A stretch of 64,000 nucleotides of DNA from Catenulispora pinistramenti (GCF_018274385.1 NZ_JAAFYZ010000009.1:1-64000), one strand, 5' to 3'; numbered from the stretch's first letter, positions 53,558 to 62,706 are shown. Notes: a model not told the origin generated them from the letters alone. A program made the numbers and translations.

Positions 53558-54771
53558 ACCCCGACCACTCCGATTACGTAGGCGCCACCGCCTTCCCGCC
53601 CGCCCCCGGCCTGGGCGGCGGCCCGCCGGCCGAGACCGTGCTGTCGGTCAAGGACCTGACGGTCACCTTCCCCAGTGACGACGGGCCGGTGCAGGCCGTC
53701 CGCGGGGTCTCCTACGACCTGCACGCCGGCGAGGTGCTGGGCATCGTCGGCGAGTCCGGCTCGGGCAAGTCGGTGAGCTCGATGGCGGTCATGGGGCTGC
53801 TGCCCAAGACCGCGCGCACGGCCGGCTCGGTGCTGTTCCGCGGCCGGGAACTGCTCGGACTCTCCGAGAAGGAGATGACCGGGGTCCGGGGCCGGCAGAT
53901 CGCGATGATCTTCCAGGACCCGATGACCTCGCTGAACCCGGTCTACAAGATCGGCTGGCAGCTGGCCGAGGCGGTGCTGGCGCACCACGACGTCACCAAG
54001 GCGGTGGCGCGCAAGCGCGCGCTGGAGCTGCTGGAGATCGTCGGCATCCCCTCGCCCGACAAGCGGATCGACCAGTACCCGCACGAGTTCTCCGGCGGCA
54101 TGCGGCAGCGCGTGGTCATCGCCATCGCGATGGCCAACGACCCGGACGTGATCATCGCCGACGAGCCCACCACCGCGCTGGACGTGACGGTCCAGGCCCA
54201 GGTGCTGGAGGCGCTGCGGGCGGCGCAGCAGGAGACCGGCGCCGCGATGGTGCTGATCACCCACGACCTCGGCGTGGTCGCCGGGCAGGCCGACCGGGTG
54301 CTGGTGATGTACGCCGGCAAGCCGGTCGAGATCGGCCCGATCGACGGCATCTACTACCACCCGCGCATGCCCTACACCGTGGGCCTGCTGGGCTCGCTGC
54401 CGCGGCTGGACCAGCGCAGCCAGGAGAAGCTGACCCCGATCCCGGGCACCCCGCCCTCGGTGGTGAACCTGCCGCCGGGCTGCCCGTTCGCCCCGCGCTG
54501 CCCGCTGCGGACCGACATCTGCCTGCAAAGCGAGCCGGCTCTGCTCCCCGCGCTGGGGGCCGACCACGAGGCCGCGTGCCACCACTCCGACCAGCTGACG
54601 GGCGAGGGCGCGATGGACATCTTCAGCACCGACCCGAACGCTGTGCCGGGCGAGCGCCCGGACGCTGAGGCGGGCCCGCCGCCGGCCGGACCGGGGACCG
54701 AACCGGGACCGCCGCCGGCCGGACCGGGGACCGAACCGGGCGCCGACCCGCAGAACGGAGCCGCGCAGTGA
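53554..54771 (+). CDS. Peptide ABC transporter ATP-binding protein (DppD/OppD type)
   Basis: 405 residues. Walker A GESGSGKSVSS (about 67), signature FSGGMRQRVVIAIAMANDP (about 181), Walker B VIIADEPTTALD (about 202), H-loop ITHDLG. The oligopeptide C-terminal region has the Cys series CPFAPRCPLRTDIC that in OppD/DppD relatives can hold an iron-sulfur cluster. The last 30 residues are a Pro/Gly/Glu-rich tail that includes a duplicated 11-residue unit. Overlaps both neighbours by 4 bases. Confidence 0.95.
   Translation: MNPDHSDYVGATAFPPAPGLGGGPPAETVLSVKDLTVTFPSDDGPVQAVRGVSYDLHAGEVLGIVGESGSGKSVSSMAVMGLLPKTARTAGSVLFRGRELLGLSEKEMTGVRGRQIAMIFQDPMTSLNPVYKIGWQLAEAVLAHHDVTKAVARKRALELLEIVGIPSPDKRIDQYPHEFSGGMRQRVVIAIAMANDPDVIIADEPTTALDVTVQAQVLEALRAAQQETGAAMVLITHDLGVVAGQADRVLVMYAGKPVEIGPIDGIYYHPRMPYTVGLLGSLPRLDQRSQEKLTPIPGTPPSVVNLPPGCPFAPRCPLRTDICLQSEPALLPALGADHEAACHHSDQLTGEGAMDIFSTDPNAVPGERPDAEAGPPPAGPGTEPGPPPAGPGTEPGADPQNGAAQ
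54676..54740 (+). repeat. Tandem 33-bp repeat in the DppD-type gene
   Basis: Two copies in frame of a 33-base unit encoding PPPAGPGTEPG, at the C-terminal tail. Period 33 (copies begin at 54676 and 54709). Lies outside the ATPase core. Confidence 0.85.
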
Positions 54772-55844
54772 CCACCACCCCGACCCCGCCGGCGACCCCG
54801 GCGTCCGCTCCGCTGCTGACGGTCCGGAACCTGGTCAAGGAGTTCCCGATCCGCTCCTCCGGCCTGTTCCGCAAGCAGGTGGGCGTGGTGCAGGCGGTGT
54901 CGGACATCTCCTTCGACATCGCCCCCGGCGAGACCCTGGGCCTGGTCGGCGAGTCCGGCTGCGGCAAGTCGACGACCTCCCGCGCGGTGCTGCACCTGCA
55001 GCCGGCGACCAGCGGCACGGTGGTCTTCGACGGCGTGGACCTGACCACCGTCGGCAAGAACGATCTGCGCCGCCTGCGCCGCGACATGCAGCTGGTCTTC
55101 CAGGACCCGTTCGCCTCCCTGGACCCGCGCATCACGGTGAACGAGATCATCGCCGAACCGCTGCGCATCCACGGCCTGTACGGCGAGAAGGACGCGGGCC
55201 GTGACAAGGTCAAAGAGCTGATGGCCACCGTCGGCCTCAAGCCGGAGCACGGCAACCGCTATCCGCACGAGTTCTCCGGCGGCCAGCGGCAGCGCATCGG
55301 CATCGCCCGGGCGCTGGCCCTGCGGCCGAAGCTGCTGGTCCTGGACGAGCCGGTGTCGGCGCTCGACGTGTCGATCCAGGCCGGCGTGATCAACCTGCTG
55401 GAAGCGCTCCAGGACGAGCTCGGCCTGGCCTACCTGTTCGTCGCCCACGACCTGTCGGTGGTCCGGCACATCGCCGACCGGGTGGCGGTGATGTACCTGG
55501 GCAAGATCGTCGAGCTCGGCCCGCGCGACCAGCTCTTCGACCACCCGCAGCACCCTTACACGCAGGCGCTGATCTCCGCGATCCCGATCCCGGACCCGCG
55601 CCGTGAGCGCACCCGCCAGCGGATCCTGTTGCAGGGTGACGTGCCGTCCCCGGCGAACCCGCCCTCGGGGTGCCGCTTCCGGACCCGCTGCCCGAAGTTC
55701 CAGACCCTTACCTCCGAGCAGCAGCAGAAGTGCATCAACGAGGAGCCGCTGCTGGTCGGGCGCGGCCCGGGCGGGATGGCCACCAGCGACGACGCGGTGC
55801 ACAAGGCGGCTTGCCACTACGCGGAGTCGGTGCAGGTGCTCTGA
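54768..55844 (+). CDS. Peptide ABC transporter ATP-binding protein (DppF/OppF type)
   Basis: 358 residues from GTG 54768, overlapping the previous stop. Walker A GESGCGKSTTSR (about 62), signature FSGGQRQRIGIARALAL (about 168), Walker B LLVLDEPVSALDVS (about 188). C-terminal oligopeptide domain with CRFRTRCPKF and CINEEPLL. Second ATPase of the heterodimer. The operon ends at the perfect terminator just after. Confidence 0.95.
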   Translation: MTTTPTPPATPASAPLLTVRNLVKEFPIRSSGLFRKQVGVVQAVSDISFDIAPGETLGLVGESGCGKSTTSRAVLHLQPATSGTVVFDGVDLTTVGKNDLRRLRRDMQLVFQDPFASLDPRITVNEIIAEPLRIHGLYGEKDAGRDKVKELMATVGLKPEHGNRYPHEFSGGQRQRIGIARALALRPKLLVLDEPVSALDVSIQAGVINLLEALQDELGLAYLFVAHDLSVVRHIADRVAVMYLGKIVELGPRDQLFDHPQHPYTQALISAIPIPDPRRERTRQRILLQGDVPSPANPPSGCRFRTRCPKFQTLTSEQQQKCINEEPLLVGRGPGGMATSDDAVHKAACHYAESVQVL

Positions 55845-55853
55845 GACAGCGGT

Positions 55854-55891
55854 GAGGCCCGGTTCGTCGACTGATCGACGAACCGGGCCTC
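55854..55891. terminator. Perfect bidirectional terminator after the peptide transporter operon
   Basis: 17-bp arms (55854-55870: GAGGCCCGGTTCGTCGA; 55875-55891), loop CTGA. Sits between converging genes ending at 55844 and 55900. Confidence 0.9.
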
Positions 55892-55899
55892 TCAGCCCG

Positions 55900-56286
55900 C
55901 TAGCGGACGACCTTCGTCGGCCGCACACCGATCTTCACCCGGTACTGCGCGTCGTCCGGGGTGATCGCGGTCCCGTCGTACCACTCCGAAAGGAGCTGGT
56001 ACATGGTGCCCTCCGGGTCGTCCTCGATCTTCTCCACGACGCCCCGCACCTCGATGTACCCGTACTTGTCGTCGGGATCGATCATGGAGACCGAGACCCG
56101 CGGCTCGTGCGCGATGTTCTTGAACTTCTGCCGCCGATTGGTGTGGGTGAACCAGATCAGCTCACCGTCCCACTTGAACCACATCGGGTTGACCTGCGGG
56201 GCGCCGTCGGGGCGCACGGTGGCCAGGTTGACCAGGACCGGCTGCTCCAGCAGGGCGCGGACTTCGGCGGGGATCTCTAGTGTCAT
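55900..56286 (-). CDS. PPOX-class (pyridoxamine-phosphate-oxidase-like) flavin/F420-dependent protein
   Basis: 128 residues from ATG 56286 (GGAG upstream). Split beta-barrel pattern: LVNLATVRPDGAPQVNPMWF (about 18), GELIWFTHTNRRQKFKNIAH (about 41), YGYIEVRGVVEKI (about 75). Proteins of this size in actinobacteria are mostly F420-dependent oxidoreductases or deazaflavin-binding. NRRQKFKN is a usual cofactor-binding segment. Substrate unknown. 38 bases after the deaminase gene, so probably cotranscribed. Confidence 0.85.
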   Translation of the reverse strand: MTLEIPAEVRALLEQPVLVNLATVRPDGAPQVNPMWFKWDGELIWFTHTNRRQKFKNIAHEPRVSVSMIDPDDKYGYIEVRGVVEKIEDDPEGTMYQLLSEWYDGTAITPDDAQYRVKIGVRPTKVVR

Positions 56287-56324
56287 GGGTGCTCCAACTC
56301 GTTGTGCGGTTTCGCCATTCCCGA

Positions 56325-57338
56325 TCATCGGGCCTGGGCGGCGTAGGCGTCGATCTCGGCGGCCAGCGCCTGCTTGCCCTCGCCGTCCAGGTATGAGGCC
56401 TGGACCGCGTTCTTCGCCAGCTCCGCGATCCCGTGCTCGTCCAGGCCCAGCAGCTTGGCGGCGACCTCGTACTCGTGGTTCAGGTCGGTGCCGAACATCG
56501 GCGGGTCGTCGCTGTTGACCGTCACCAGCAGGCCGGCCTCGACCATCGCCCGGATCGGGTGCTGGTCCAGGTCCTTCACCACGCCGGTGGCGATGTTGGA
56601 GGTCGGGCACACCTCGATCGGGATCCGGTGCTCGCCGAGGTAGGCGACCAGCTCCGGGTCCTGCACCAGCGAGGTCCCGTGCCCGATCCGCTCGGCCTTC
56701 AGGTGCCGCAGCGAGTCCCACACCGTCTCCGGGCCGGTGGACTCCCCGGCGTGCGGCACGCTGTGCAGGCCCAGCGCCAGCGCCCGCTCGAAATGCGGCG
56801 CGAACTGCGGGCGCGGCACGCCGATCTCCGGCCCGCCGAGCCCGAACCCGACCAGCGCCTCCGGCTGCCGGGCCTCGATCAGCGCGACCGTGTCGGCCGC
56901 GGCCGCCGGGCCGGACTCGCCCGGGATGTCGAAGATCCACTTCAGGGTGAGCCCGAAGTCCCGGTGCGCGGCTACCCGCGCGTCCTCGATGGCCTCCAGG
57001 TACGCCATCCCATCGATACCGCGCCGCAGATGCGAGTACGGGGTGCAGGTCAGCTCGGCGTACCGGATGTTCTGCGCCGCCATGTCCCGGGCCACGCCGT
57101 AGGTGAGGTCCCTGATGTCCTCGGGCGTGCGGATCAGATCCACCACGCTCAGGTACAGCTCGATGAAGTGCCGGAAGTCGGTGAACGTGAAGTACTCGGC
57201 CAGCCGCTCCGGATCGGCCGGCACGCCGGTCGCCCCTTCGTGGCGGGCCGCGAGGTCGGCGACGACCCGGGGCGAGGCGGATCCCACGTGGTGGACGTGC
57301 AGTTCGGCCTTCGGCAGGCCCTGGATGAAGTCGCGCAT
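56325..57338 (-). CDS. Adenosine-deaminase-family enzyme
   Basis: 337 residues. Zinc site: HVHHVG (His pair, about 14-16), HAGE (His/Glu, about 193), ERIGHGTSL (His, about 217), and NSDDPPMF (Asp pair, about 272). Cytosolic, TIM-barrel amidohydrolase. The HVHHVGSA form and the PRPQFAPHF stretch resemble the Streptomyces proteins that deaminate aminofutalosine in menaquinone synthesis, so adenosine may not be the true substrate. Close downstream of the membrane protein gene (15 bases). Confidence 0.9.
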   Translation of the reverse strand: MRDFIQGLPKAELHVHHVGSASPRVVADLAARHEGATGVPADPERLAEYFTFTDFRHFIELYLSVVDLIRTPEDIRDLTYGVARDMAAQNIRYAELTCTPYSHLRRGIDGMAYLEAIEDARVAAHRDFGLTLKWIFDIPGESGPAAAADTVALIEARQPEALVGFGLGGPEIGVPRPQFAPHFERALALGLHSVPHAGESTGPETVWDSLRHLKAERIGHGTSLVQDPELVAYLGEHRIPIEVCPTSNIATGVVKDLDQHPIRAMVEAGLLVTVNSDDPPMFGTDLNHEYEVAAKLLGLDEHGIAELAKNAVQASYLDGEGKQALAAEIDAYAAQAR

Positions 57339-57353
57339 GCCCGCGATTCTGCT

Positions 57354-58388
57354 CTAATGCTCACTCATCCGAAGAATCGCGTTGTCCCGGCCCGCCCCGG
57401 CCACCGAGAGCGCCATTCCGATCGCGGCGTAGATCACGAACACCCAGATCGCCGACGACAGGCCCTGGGAGTGGAAGTACGCCACCCCGCGCACCGCGTT
57501 GGTCCCCTGGAAGTTCGGCAGCCACGGCCCGATCACCCGCCAGAACGTCGGGATCATGTTCCGCGGCCACGGCCCGGCCCCGGACGGGTTGCCGAGGATC
57601 ACGAACAGCCCGATCACGATCCCGGTCCCGATCAGGCCGAGGAAGCTCTGCATGCCGTTGGCGAACACCGACACCGAGAACACGACCAGCATCCCGATCA
57701 GCGCCTGGGTCCACCAGCCGCCGCCCAGGAAGCCCAGGATCGTGTGCACGATCAGCGTCCCGCCGACCCCGCCCAGAAAGCTGTAGACGGCCAGCATCCC
57801 GATCCGCTCCAGCGCCAGCCGCGGCGTCGAGCTCTTCATCCCGCCCATCAGCCCCACCAGCGTCGAGACCAGGTACCCGCCCACGGTCCAGGCGATCACC
57901 AGATAGAAGGGCACCAGCCCCTCGATGTCGCCCCGGTGCGGCGGCAGCACATCCCGCACCTGCAACGTGTGCTGCTGCGCCTGCGCCGCCTGCGTGAACG
58001 CGACGGTCAGAGCCTGCGGAGCCGCCGGCCCGACAGCCGTGGCCACCAGCAGCTCATCGCCATTCCCCACCGCCGCCGGCAGATACGCGCCGAGCACCCG
58101 CCGGTGCTTGATGGCGTCCTCCGCGGCCGCCGCACTGGCCTCCACCTTGAGCGTGAACAGCGGCCCGGCCTGATCGGACGTCTTCTGCAACTGCTGCACC
58201 ACCTGCGGCGGCGCCACCACCCCCACCGGCATGCGATGCGGCCGCTGCGGCCCATGCATGGCGCCGGTGTAGGAGACGACGAAGGCCAGCTGCATGAGCA
58301 GCGCCATGAAGACGAAGAACCCGATCCGCCCCTTGCGCCCGCGCTCGTCGGGGTCGGCGTTGGCGGCTTCGAGGGCGGCACGGTTCAT
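57354..58388 (-). CDS. Multispan membrane protein, ABC-2/YhgE-like
   Basis: 344 residues. One N-terminal helix (IGFFVFMALLMQLAFVVSY), an extracellular domain of about 130 residues, and five further helices from about residue 155 to the end. This is the layout of ABC-2-type permease/YhgE-Pip-like proteins, but no ATPase is adjacent. Function unknown. Preceded by a tandem repeat and the next minus-strand gene; probably in one transcript with the deaminase. Confidence 0.75.
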   Translation of the reverse strand: MNRAALEAANADPDERGRKGRIGFFVFMALLMQLAFVVSYTGAMHGPQRPHRMPVGVVAPPQVVQQLQKTSDQAGPLFTLKVEASAAAAEDAIKHRRVLGAYLPAAVGNGDELLVATAVGPAAPQALTVAFTQAAQAQQHTLQVRDVLPPHRGDIEGLVPFYLVIAWTVGGYLVSTLVGLMGGMKSSTPRLALERIGMLAVYSFLGGVGGTLIVHTILGFLGGGWWTQALIGMLVVFSVSVFANGMQSFLGLIGTGIVIGLFVILGNPSGAGPWPRNMIPTFWRVIGPWLPNFQGTNAVRGVAYFHSQGLSSAIWVFVIYAAIGMALSVAGAGRDNAILRMSEH

Positions 58389-58450
58389 GCCGGTGCGCTA
58401 CCCGGTGGTTTGTGGGGAGATGCTGGGGTTCTGCCGAATGGGTGGTCGGG

Positions 58451-58525
58451 GCCAGGCTCGGAACAGCCAGGCTCGGAACAGCCAGGCTCGGAACAGCCAG
58501 GCTCGGAACAGCCAGGCTCGGAACA
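58451..58525. repeat. Minisatellite: five perfect 15-bp repeats
   Basis: Unit GCCAGGCTCGGAACA, five exact copies back to back in the 141-base gap between two minus-strand genes. Starts right after a stop codon on the minus strand (58530). The unit is a multiple of three and contains no stop in several frames. Not a CRISPR: there are no spacers. Confidence 0.95.
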
Positions 58526-58529
58526 GCCC

Positions 58530-59183
58530 CTACTTCTTCCGCGTCCGCTCCCGCGGCAGCCCGCCAACCATCCGCGGCATCCGCCCCAGCGTCGTAGCCG
58601 GCGTGGGCAGCGGCCGGGCGGCGCCGGACCCGCCATCCGGCGTGACCGCGCCGCCCAGCGGCCGCATCCGCAGGATCGCCGACTCCTCGGCCCAGCGCTG
58701 CTGGTACCGGTCGCCCTCGGCCAGGTTCAGGCGCTCGGCGTGGAGTGCCTCGGCGGCCGGGCCCCATTCGGGGGTGCCGGGTGCCACCAGCGCCACCTGA
58801 CTCAGGAAGCTGATCAGGCGGCCGCCCTGCTCCTTGCTCCGGATCGCGACCTCGACCACCCGGCCGGGGACCGCCCACATCGGGAGCGGCTGTTCGGCGC
58901 CGCCGGCGACGATGGTCACCGCGCTGTCGTGCCAGACGTGCCAGACCGCCTGCGGGCCGCTCGGGCCGCTCGGCGCGCTCGGGCCGCCCCGTCCGCTCGG
59001 TCGGCCGGCGTCGGCCTTGGCGGACAGGCCCGCAGGGCTCAGCCAGACCAGCCCGGACTTCTTGGCCGCCTCCTCGATCAGGGCCGCGTCGAAGTCGGGT
59101 TCGGGGACCCAGGGGGTCTCGTTCTTCTCGCTGTTCTGGTCCCCGTCAGTGGGCGGTGCGGGCTGCGCGGGCTGCTCGGGCAT
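58530..59183 (-). CDS. Conserved hypothetical protein, split-barrel (PNPOx-like) type
   Basis: 217 residues. N-terminal Pro/Gln/Glu-rich part, then KKSGLVWLSPAG, a Gly/Ser/Pro-rich insert (about 58-76), and a beta-rich core (VWHVWHDSAVTIVAGGAEQP, EVAIRSKEQGGRLISFLSQV, VAPGTPEWGPAAEALHAERL). I recall similar actinobacterial proteins annotated as pyridoxamine-phosphate-oxidase-like; no activity is known. The stop is directly followed by the 15-bp repeats. Confidence 0.7.
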   Translation of the reverse strand: MPEQPAQPAPPTDGDQNSEKNETPWVPEPDFDAALIEEAAKKSGLVWLSPAGLSAKADAGRPSGRGGPSAPSGPSGPQAVWHVWHDSAVTIVAGGAEQPLPMWAVPGRVVEVAIRSKEQGGRLISFLSQVALVAPGTPEWGPAAEALHAERLNLAEGDRYQQRWAEESAILRMRPLGGAVTPDGGSGAARPLPTPATTLGRMPRMVGGLPRERTRKK

Positions 59184-59394
59184 GGCCGTAGCGTCTCATA
59201 CCTTGCGCGGCGCGATCGCGCTCTCGGAGTTCGCGCCCGCGGCGGTGGCCGCCGTGCGTTCCACGGCCGCCGAGATACTGGCGCCGCCCGCATAATGAGC
59301 GCCCGCCTGGCCTCCTTGCGCCCCCGGCTACGCTGAGTCCTGCCGACAGGACTCCACCCACCGACAGGGGCTTACACGTGACCGGGATCCCCAG

Positions 59395-60360
59395 GTGACC
59401 GCCGACAGCGCCGCGACCGTCCCGGTCGGCGGGCCGTCCGGGACGCCGTCCGCCCCGCTCCGTGTCTCCGCGGTCCATCGGCCGCCCAAAGCCGACGTCG
59501 CGGTGCTCGGCGTGGCGGTCACCGCGGTCGGCACGTCCGGGCCGCTCATCGCCGCGGCGGCCGCGCCCGCGATGGCCATCGCCTTCTGGCGCAACGCGAT
59601 AGCCGCCGCGGTCTTCGCCCCCTACGTCCTCCTGCGCCGGAACCTGAGGGCCGAGCTGCGCGGTCTCGGTCGCCGGACCACGCTGCTGGCCCTGGTGTCC
59701 GGCCTCATCCTCGGTGCGCACTTCGCGACGTGGACGCCGTCCGCGAAGATGTCCTCGGTGGCGTCGGCGACGGCGTTCGCCGCGACGCAGCCGATCTTCG
59801 CCGCGATCGTGGCGAAGGTGCTGGGACATCATGTGCCGCGCCGGGCGTTCGGCGGGATCGCGGTGGCGTTCGTCGGGGTGATCGTGCTGTCCGGGGTGGA
59901 CTTCCACGCTTCGGCGCGGGCCTTCCAGGGCGACCTGCTCGCGCTGAGCGCCGCCGCGTTCGCCGCGGTCTACATGACCATCGGCGGCGAGGTGCGCAAG
60001 ACCGCGTCGCTGCCGACCTACGCCTTCCTCTGCTACGGCGCGGCCTCGGTCTTCCTGATCGGCGCCGCGGTGGCGACCGGGTCCTCGCTCGTCGGGTTCG
60101 GCGCTAACGCGTGGCTGAAAATCGGCGCGCTCACCCTCCTGGCGCAGTTCCTCGGGCACACGCTTTTCAACCGGGTGGTGAAGACCACCAGCGCGACCGT
60201 CATCTCCACCGCGATCCTGCTGGAGGTGCCCACGGCCGCCGTGATCGCCGCCGTGTTCCTGCACCAGATCCCCTCTGTATGGGCGATCCCCGGGGCGGTC
60301 CTGATCCTCGGCGGATTGCTGCTCGTGGTGACCGCGAACCGGGGGCAGAGCGCGCACTGA
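59395..60360 (+). CDS. DMT-superfamily (EamA) transporter
   Basis: 321 residues, ten predicted helices in two EamA repeats. APAMAIAFWRNAIAAAVFAPY and LILGAHFATWTPSAKMSSVA mark the first half; AFAAVYMTIGGEVRK and LGHTLFNRVVKTTSATVIST the second. Metabolite/drug exporter family, substrate unknown. GTG 59395 is taken; the ribosome site is poor. Ends 116 bases before the CoA lyase gene. Confidence 0.88.
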   Translation: MTADSAATVPVGGPSGTPSAPLRVSAVHRPPKADVAVLGVAVTAVGTSGPLIAAAAAPAMAIAFWRNAIAAAVFAPYVLLRRNLRAELRGLGRRTTLLALVSGLILGAHFATWTPSAKMSSVASATAFAATQPIFAAIVAKVLGHHVPRRAFGGIAVAFVGVIVLSGVDFHASARAFQGDLLALSAAAFAAVYMTIGGEVRKTASLPTYAFLCYGAASVFLIGAAVATGSSLVGFGANAWLKIGALTLLAQFLGHTLFNRVVKTTSATVISTAILLEVPTAAVIAAVFLHQIPSVWAIPGAVLILGGLLLVVTANRGQSAH

Positions 60361-60476
60361 TCCCCATGAAGAGGCCCCCGGAAGTGGCGCGCGTCATGAT
60401 GACGCGTTAGGTGACCCGCCAGTAACGTGACGGCTATATCAGCGGTCCGTACCCACTCCCGGGAGGGAACCCACCC

Positions 60477-61442
60477 ATGTCCGACTCCGCTCGCCCCCAG
60501 CGCCCGCGCCGTTCGTGTCTGGCCGTCCCCGGCTCCAACCCGCGCTTCCTGGAGAAGGCCCAGGGCCTGCCGGCCGACCAGGTCTTCCTGGACCTGGAGG
60601 ACGCCTGCGCCCCGCTGGCCAAGCCGGAGGCCCGGCACACGATCGTGAAGTTCCTGAACGAGGGGGACTGGACCGGCAAGGCCCGGGTGGTGCGGGTCAA
60701 CGACTGGACCACCGAATGGACCTACCGTGACGTGGTCACCGTGGTCGAGGGCGCCGGGCAGAACCTGGACGCCATCATGCTGCCCAAGGTGCAGAACGCC
60801 GCCCAGGTGCAGGCCCTGGACCTGCTGCTCACGCAGATCGAGAAGACGATGGGCTTCGAGGTCGGCAAGATCGGCATCGAGGCGCAGATCGAGAACGCCG
60901 CCGGCCTGGTGAACGTGGATGAGATCGCCGCCGCCAGCCCGCGCCTGGAGACGATCATCTTCGGCCCGGCCGACTTCATGGCCAGCATCAACATGAAGTC
61001 GCTGGTCGTCGGCGCGCTGATCCCGGGCTACCCGGCCGACCCGTACCACTACATCCTCATGCGGATCCTGATGGCCGCGCGTATGCACGACCTGCAGGCG
61101 ATCGACGGCCCGTTCCTGCAGATCCGGGACGTGGAGGCGTTCCGCGAGGTCGCCGGCCGCTCGGCCGCGCTCGGCTTCGACGGCAAGTGGGTCCTGCACC
61201 CGGGCCAGGTCGAGGCGGCCAACGAGATCTACTCGCCGGCCCAGGAGGACTACGACCACGCCGAGCTGATCCTGGACGCGTACGACTACTACACCTCCGA
61301 GGCCGGCGGGAAGAAGGGCTCGGCGATGCTGGGCGAGGAGATGATCGATGAGGCCTCCCGAAAGATGGCCCTGGTCATCGCGGGCAAGGGCCGGGCCGCC
61401 GGGATGTCCCGCACCAGCTCCTTCGAAGCGCCGGAGGCCTGA
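60477..61442 (+). CDS. CitE-like CoA ester lyase (HpcH/HpaI aldolase family)
   Basis: 321 residues. RRSCLAVPGSNPRFLEKAQG at the start, VFLDLEDACAP (metal-binding Glu/Asp), VVRVNDWTTEW (Arg), IGIEAQIENAAGLVNVDEIA (Glu) and IIFGPADFMASI (Asp). TIM-barrel lyase that cleaves or forms malyl-CoA, methylmalyl-CoA or citramalyl-CoA type esters. The acyl-CoA dehydrogenase starts 2 bases after its stop, so the two share a pathway, perhaps branched-chain or C5-dicarboxylate CoA metabolism. Confidence 0.9.
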   Translation: MSDSARPQRPRRSCLAVPGSNPRFLEKAQGLPADQVFLDLEDACAPLAKPEARHTIVKFLNEGDWTGKARVVRVNDWTTEWTYRDVVTVVEGAGQNLDAIMLPKVQNAAQVQALDLLLTQIEKTMGFEVGKIGIEAQIENAAGLVNVDEIAAASPRLETIIFGPADFMASINMKSLVVGALIPGYPADPYHYILMRILMAARMHDLQAIDGPFLQIRDVEAFREVAGRSAALGFDGKWVLHPGQVEAANEIYSPAQEDYDHAELILDAYDYYTSEAGGKKGSAMLGEEMIDEASRKMALVIAGKGRAAGMSRTSSFEAPEA

Positions 61443-61443
61443 G

Positions 61444-62637
61444 ATGGGGCGCCTGGCGCAGACCGAGGGCCTGACCGACATCCAGCAGGAGATCCTGGCG
61501 ACCGTCCGCACCTTCGTGGACAAGGAGATCATCCCGGTCGCCAACGACCTGGAGCACGCCGACGAGTACCCGACACAGATCGTCGAGGGCATGAAGGAGA
61601 TGGGCCTGTTCGGGCTCATGATCCCGGAGGAGTACGGCGGCCTCGGCGAGTCGCTGCTCACCTACGCGCTGGTCGTAGAGGAGATCGCGCGTGGCTGGAT
61701 GTCGGTGTCCGGGATCCTGAACACCCACTTCATCGTGGCCTACATGATCAAGCAGCACGGCACCGACGAGCAGAAGCAGCACTTCCTGCCCGCGATGGCC
61801 GAGGGCGAGGTCCGCGCCGCGTTCTCGATGTCGGAGCCGGCGCTCGGGTCGGACGTCGCGGCGATCACCACCAAGGGCGTCCCGGACGGTGACGACTACG
61901 TCATCAACGGCCAGAAGATGTGGCTGACCAACGGCGGTTCCTCCACGCTGGTCGCGCTGCTGGCCCGCACCGACCTCGGCGAGGCGGCTCCGCACAAGAA
62001 CCTCACCACCTTCCTGGTGGAGAAGCCGGCCGGCTTCGGCGAGGTGGCGCCCGGCCTGACCGTCCCGGGCAAGATCGAGAAGATGGGCTACAAGGGCGTC
62101 GACACCACCGAGCTGGTGCTGTCCGACTACCGCATCCCGGCGGACCGGATCCTCGGCGGCGCCCCGGGCAAGGGCTTCGCGCACATGATGGACGGCGTCG
62201 AGGTCGGCCGGGTCAACGTCGCGGCCCGGGCCTGCGGCATCGCGGTGCGCGCCTTCGAACTCGGCGCCGCCTACGCCCAGCAGCGGACCACCTTCGGCAA
62301 GCCGATCGCCCAGCACCAGGCCATCCAGTTCAAGCTGGCCGAGATGGGCGTCAAGGTCGAGGCCGCGCACGCGATGATGGTGCGCGCGGCGAAGGTCAAG
62401 GACGCCGGCCGGCGCAACGACCTGGAGGCCGGCATGGCCAAGTACCTGGCCGCCGAGTACTGCAAGGAGGTCGTCGAGGACTCCTTCCGGATCCACGGCG
62501 GCTACGGGTACTCCAAGGAGTACGAGATCGAGCGGCTCTATCGCGAGGCGCCGATGCTGCTGATCGGCGAGGGTACGGCCGAGATCCAGAAGATGATCAT
62601 CGGTCGGCGGCTGCTGGAGGACTACAAGGCGAAGTAG
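61444..62637 (+). CDS. Acyl-CoA dehydrogenase
   Basis: 397 residues. FAD-binding AAFSMSEPALGSDVAAI and YVINGQKMWLTNGG; QQRTTFGKPIAQHQAIQFKL; catalytic-base region LYREAPMLLIGEGTAEIQKM (Glu about 371). ATG 61444 is 2 bases after the lyase stop. Oxidises a short or branched acyl-CoA with electrons going to ETF. Chain preference not readable. A hairpin terminator follows. Confidence 0.95.
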   Translation: MGRLAQTEGLTDIQQEILATVRTFVDKEIIPVANDLEHADEYPTQIVEGMKEMGLFGLMIPEEYGGLGESLLTYALVVEEIARGWMSVSGILNTHFIVAYMIKQHGTDEQKQHFLPAMAEGEVRAAFSMSEPALGSDVAAITTKGVPDGDDYVINGQKMWLTNGGSSTLVALLARTDLGEAAPHKNLTTFLVEKPAGFGEVAPGLTVPGKIEKMGYKGVDTTELVLSDYRIPADRILGGAPGKGFAHMMDGVEVGRVNVAARACGIAVRAFELGAAYAQQRTTFGKPIAQHQAIQFKLAEMGVKVEAAHAMMVRAAKVKDAGRRNDLEAGMAKYLAAEYCKEVVEDSFRIHGGYGYSKEYEIERLYREAPMLLIGEGTAEIQKMIIGRRLLEDYKAK

Positions 62638-62670
62638 GGGTCCGGCTCAGGGCTGGAGACGCGCCACGCC

Positions 62671-62706
62671 CGCCGGTCCCCGGAGCTGGATACTCCGGGA
62701 CCGGCG
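62671..62706 (+). terminator. Terminator after the acyl-CoA dehydrogenase gene
   Basis: CGCCGGTCCCCGGAG (62671-62685) pairs with CTCCGGGACCGGCG (62693-62706), one bulged C, 7-base loop. Begins 34 bases after the stop. Confidence 0.8.

Noticed and set aside
58451-58525. CRISPR array
   Set aside because: The repeat units are contiguous 15-mers with no unique spacers and no cas genes nearby.
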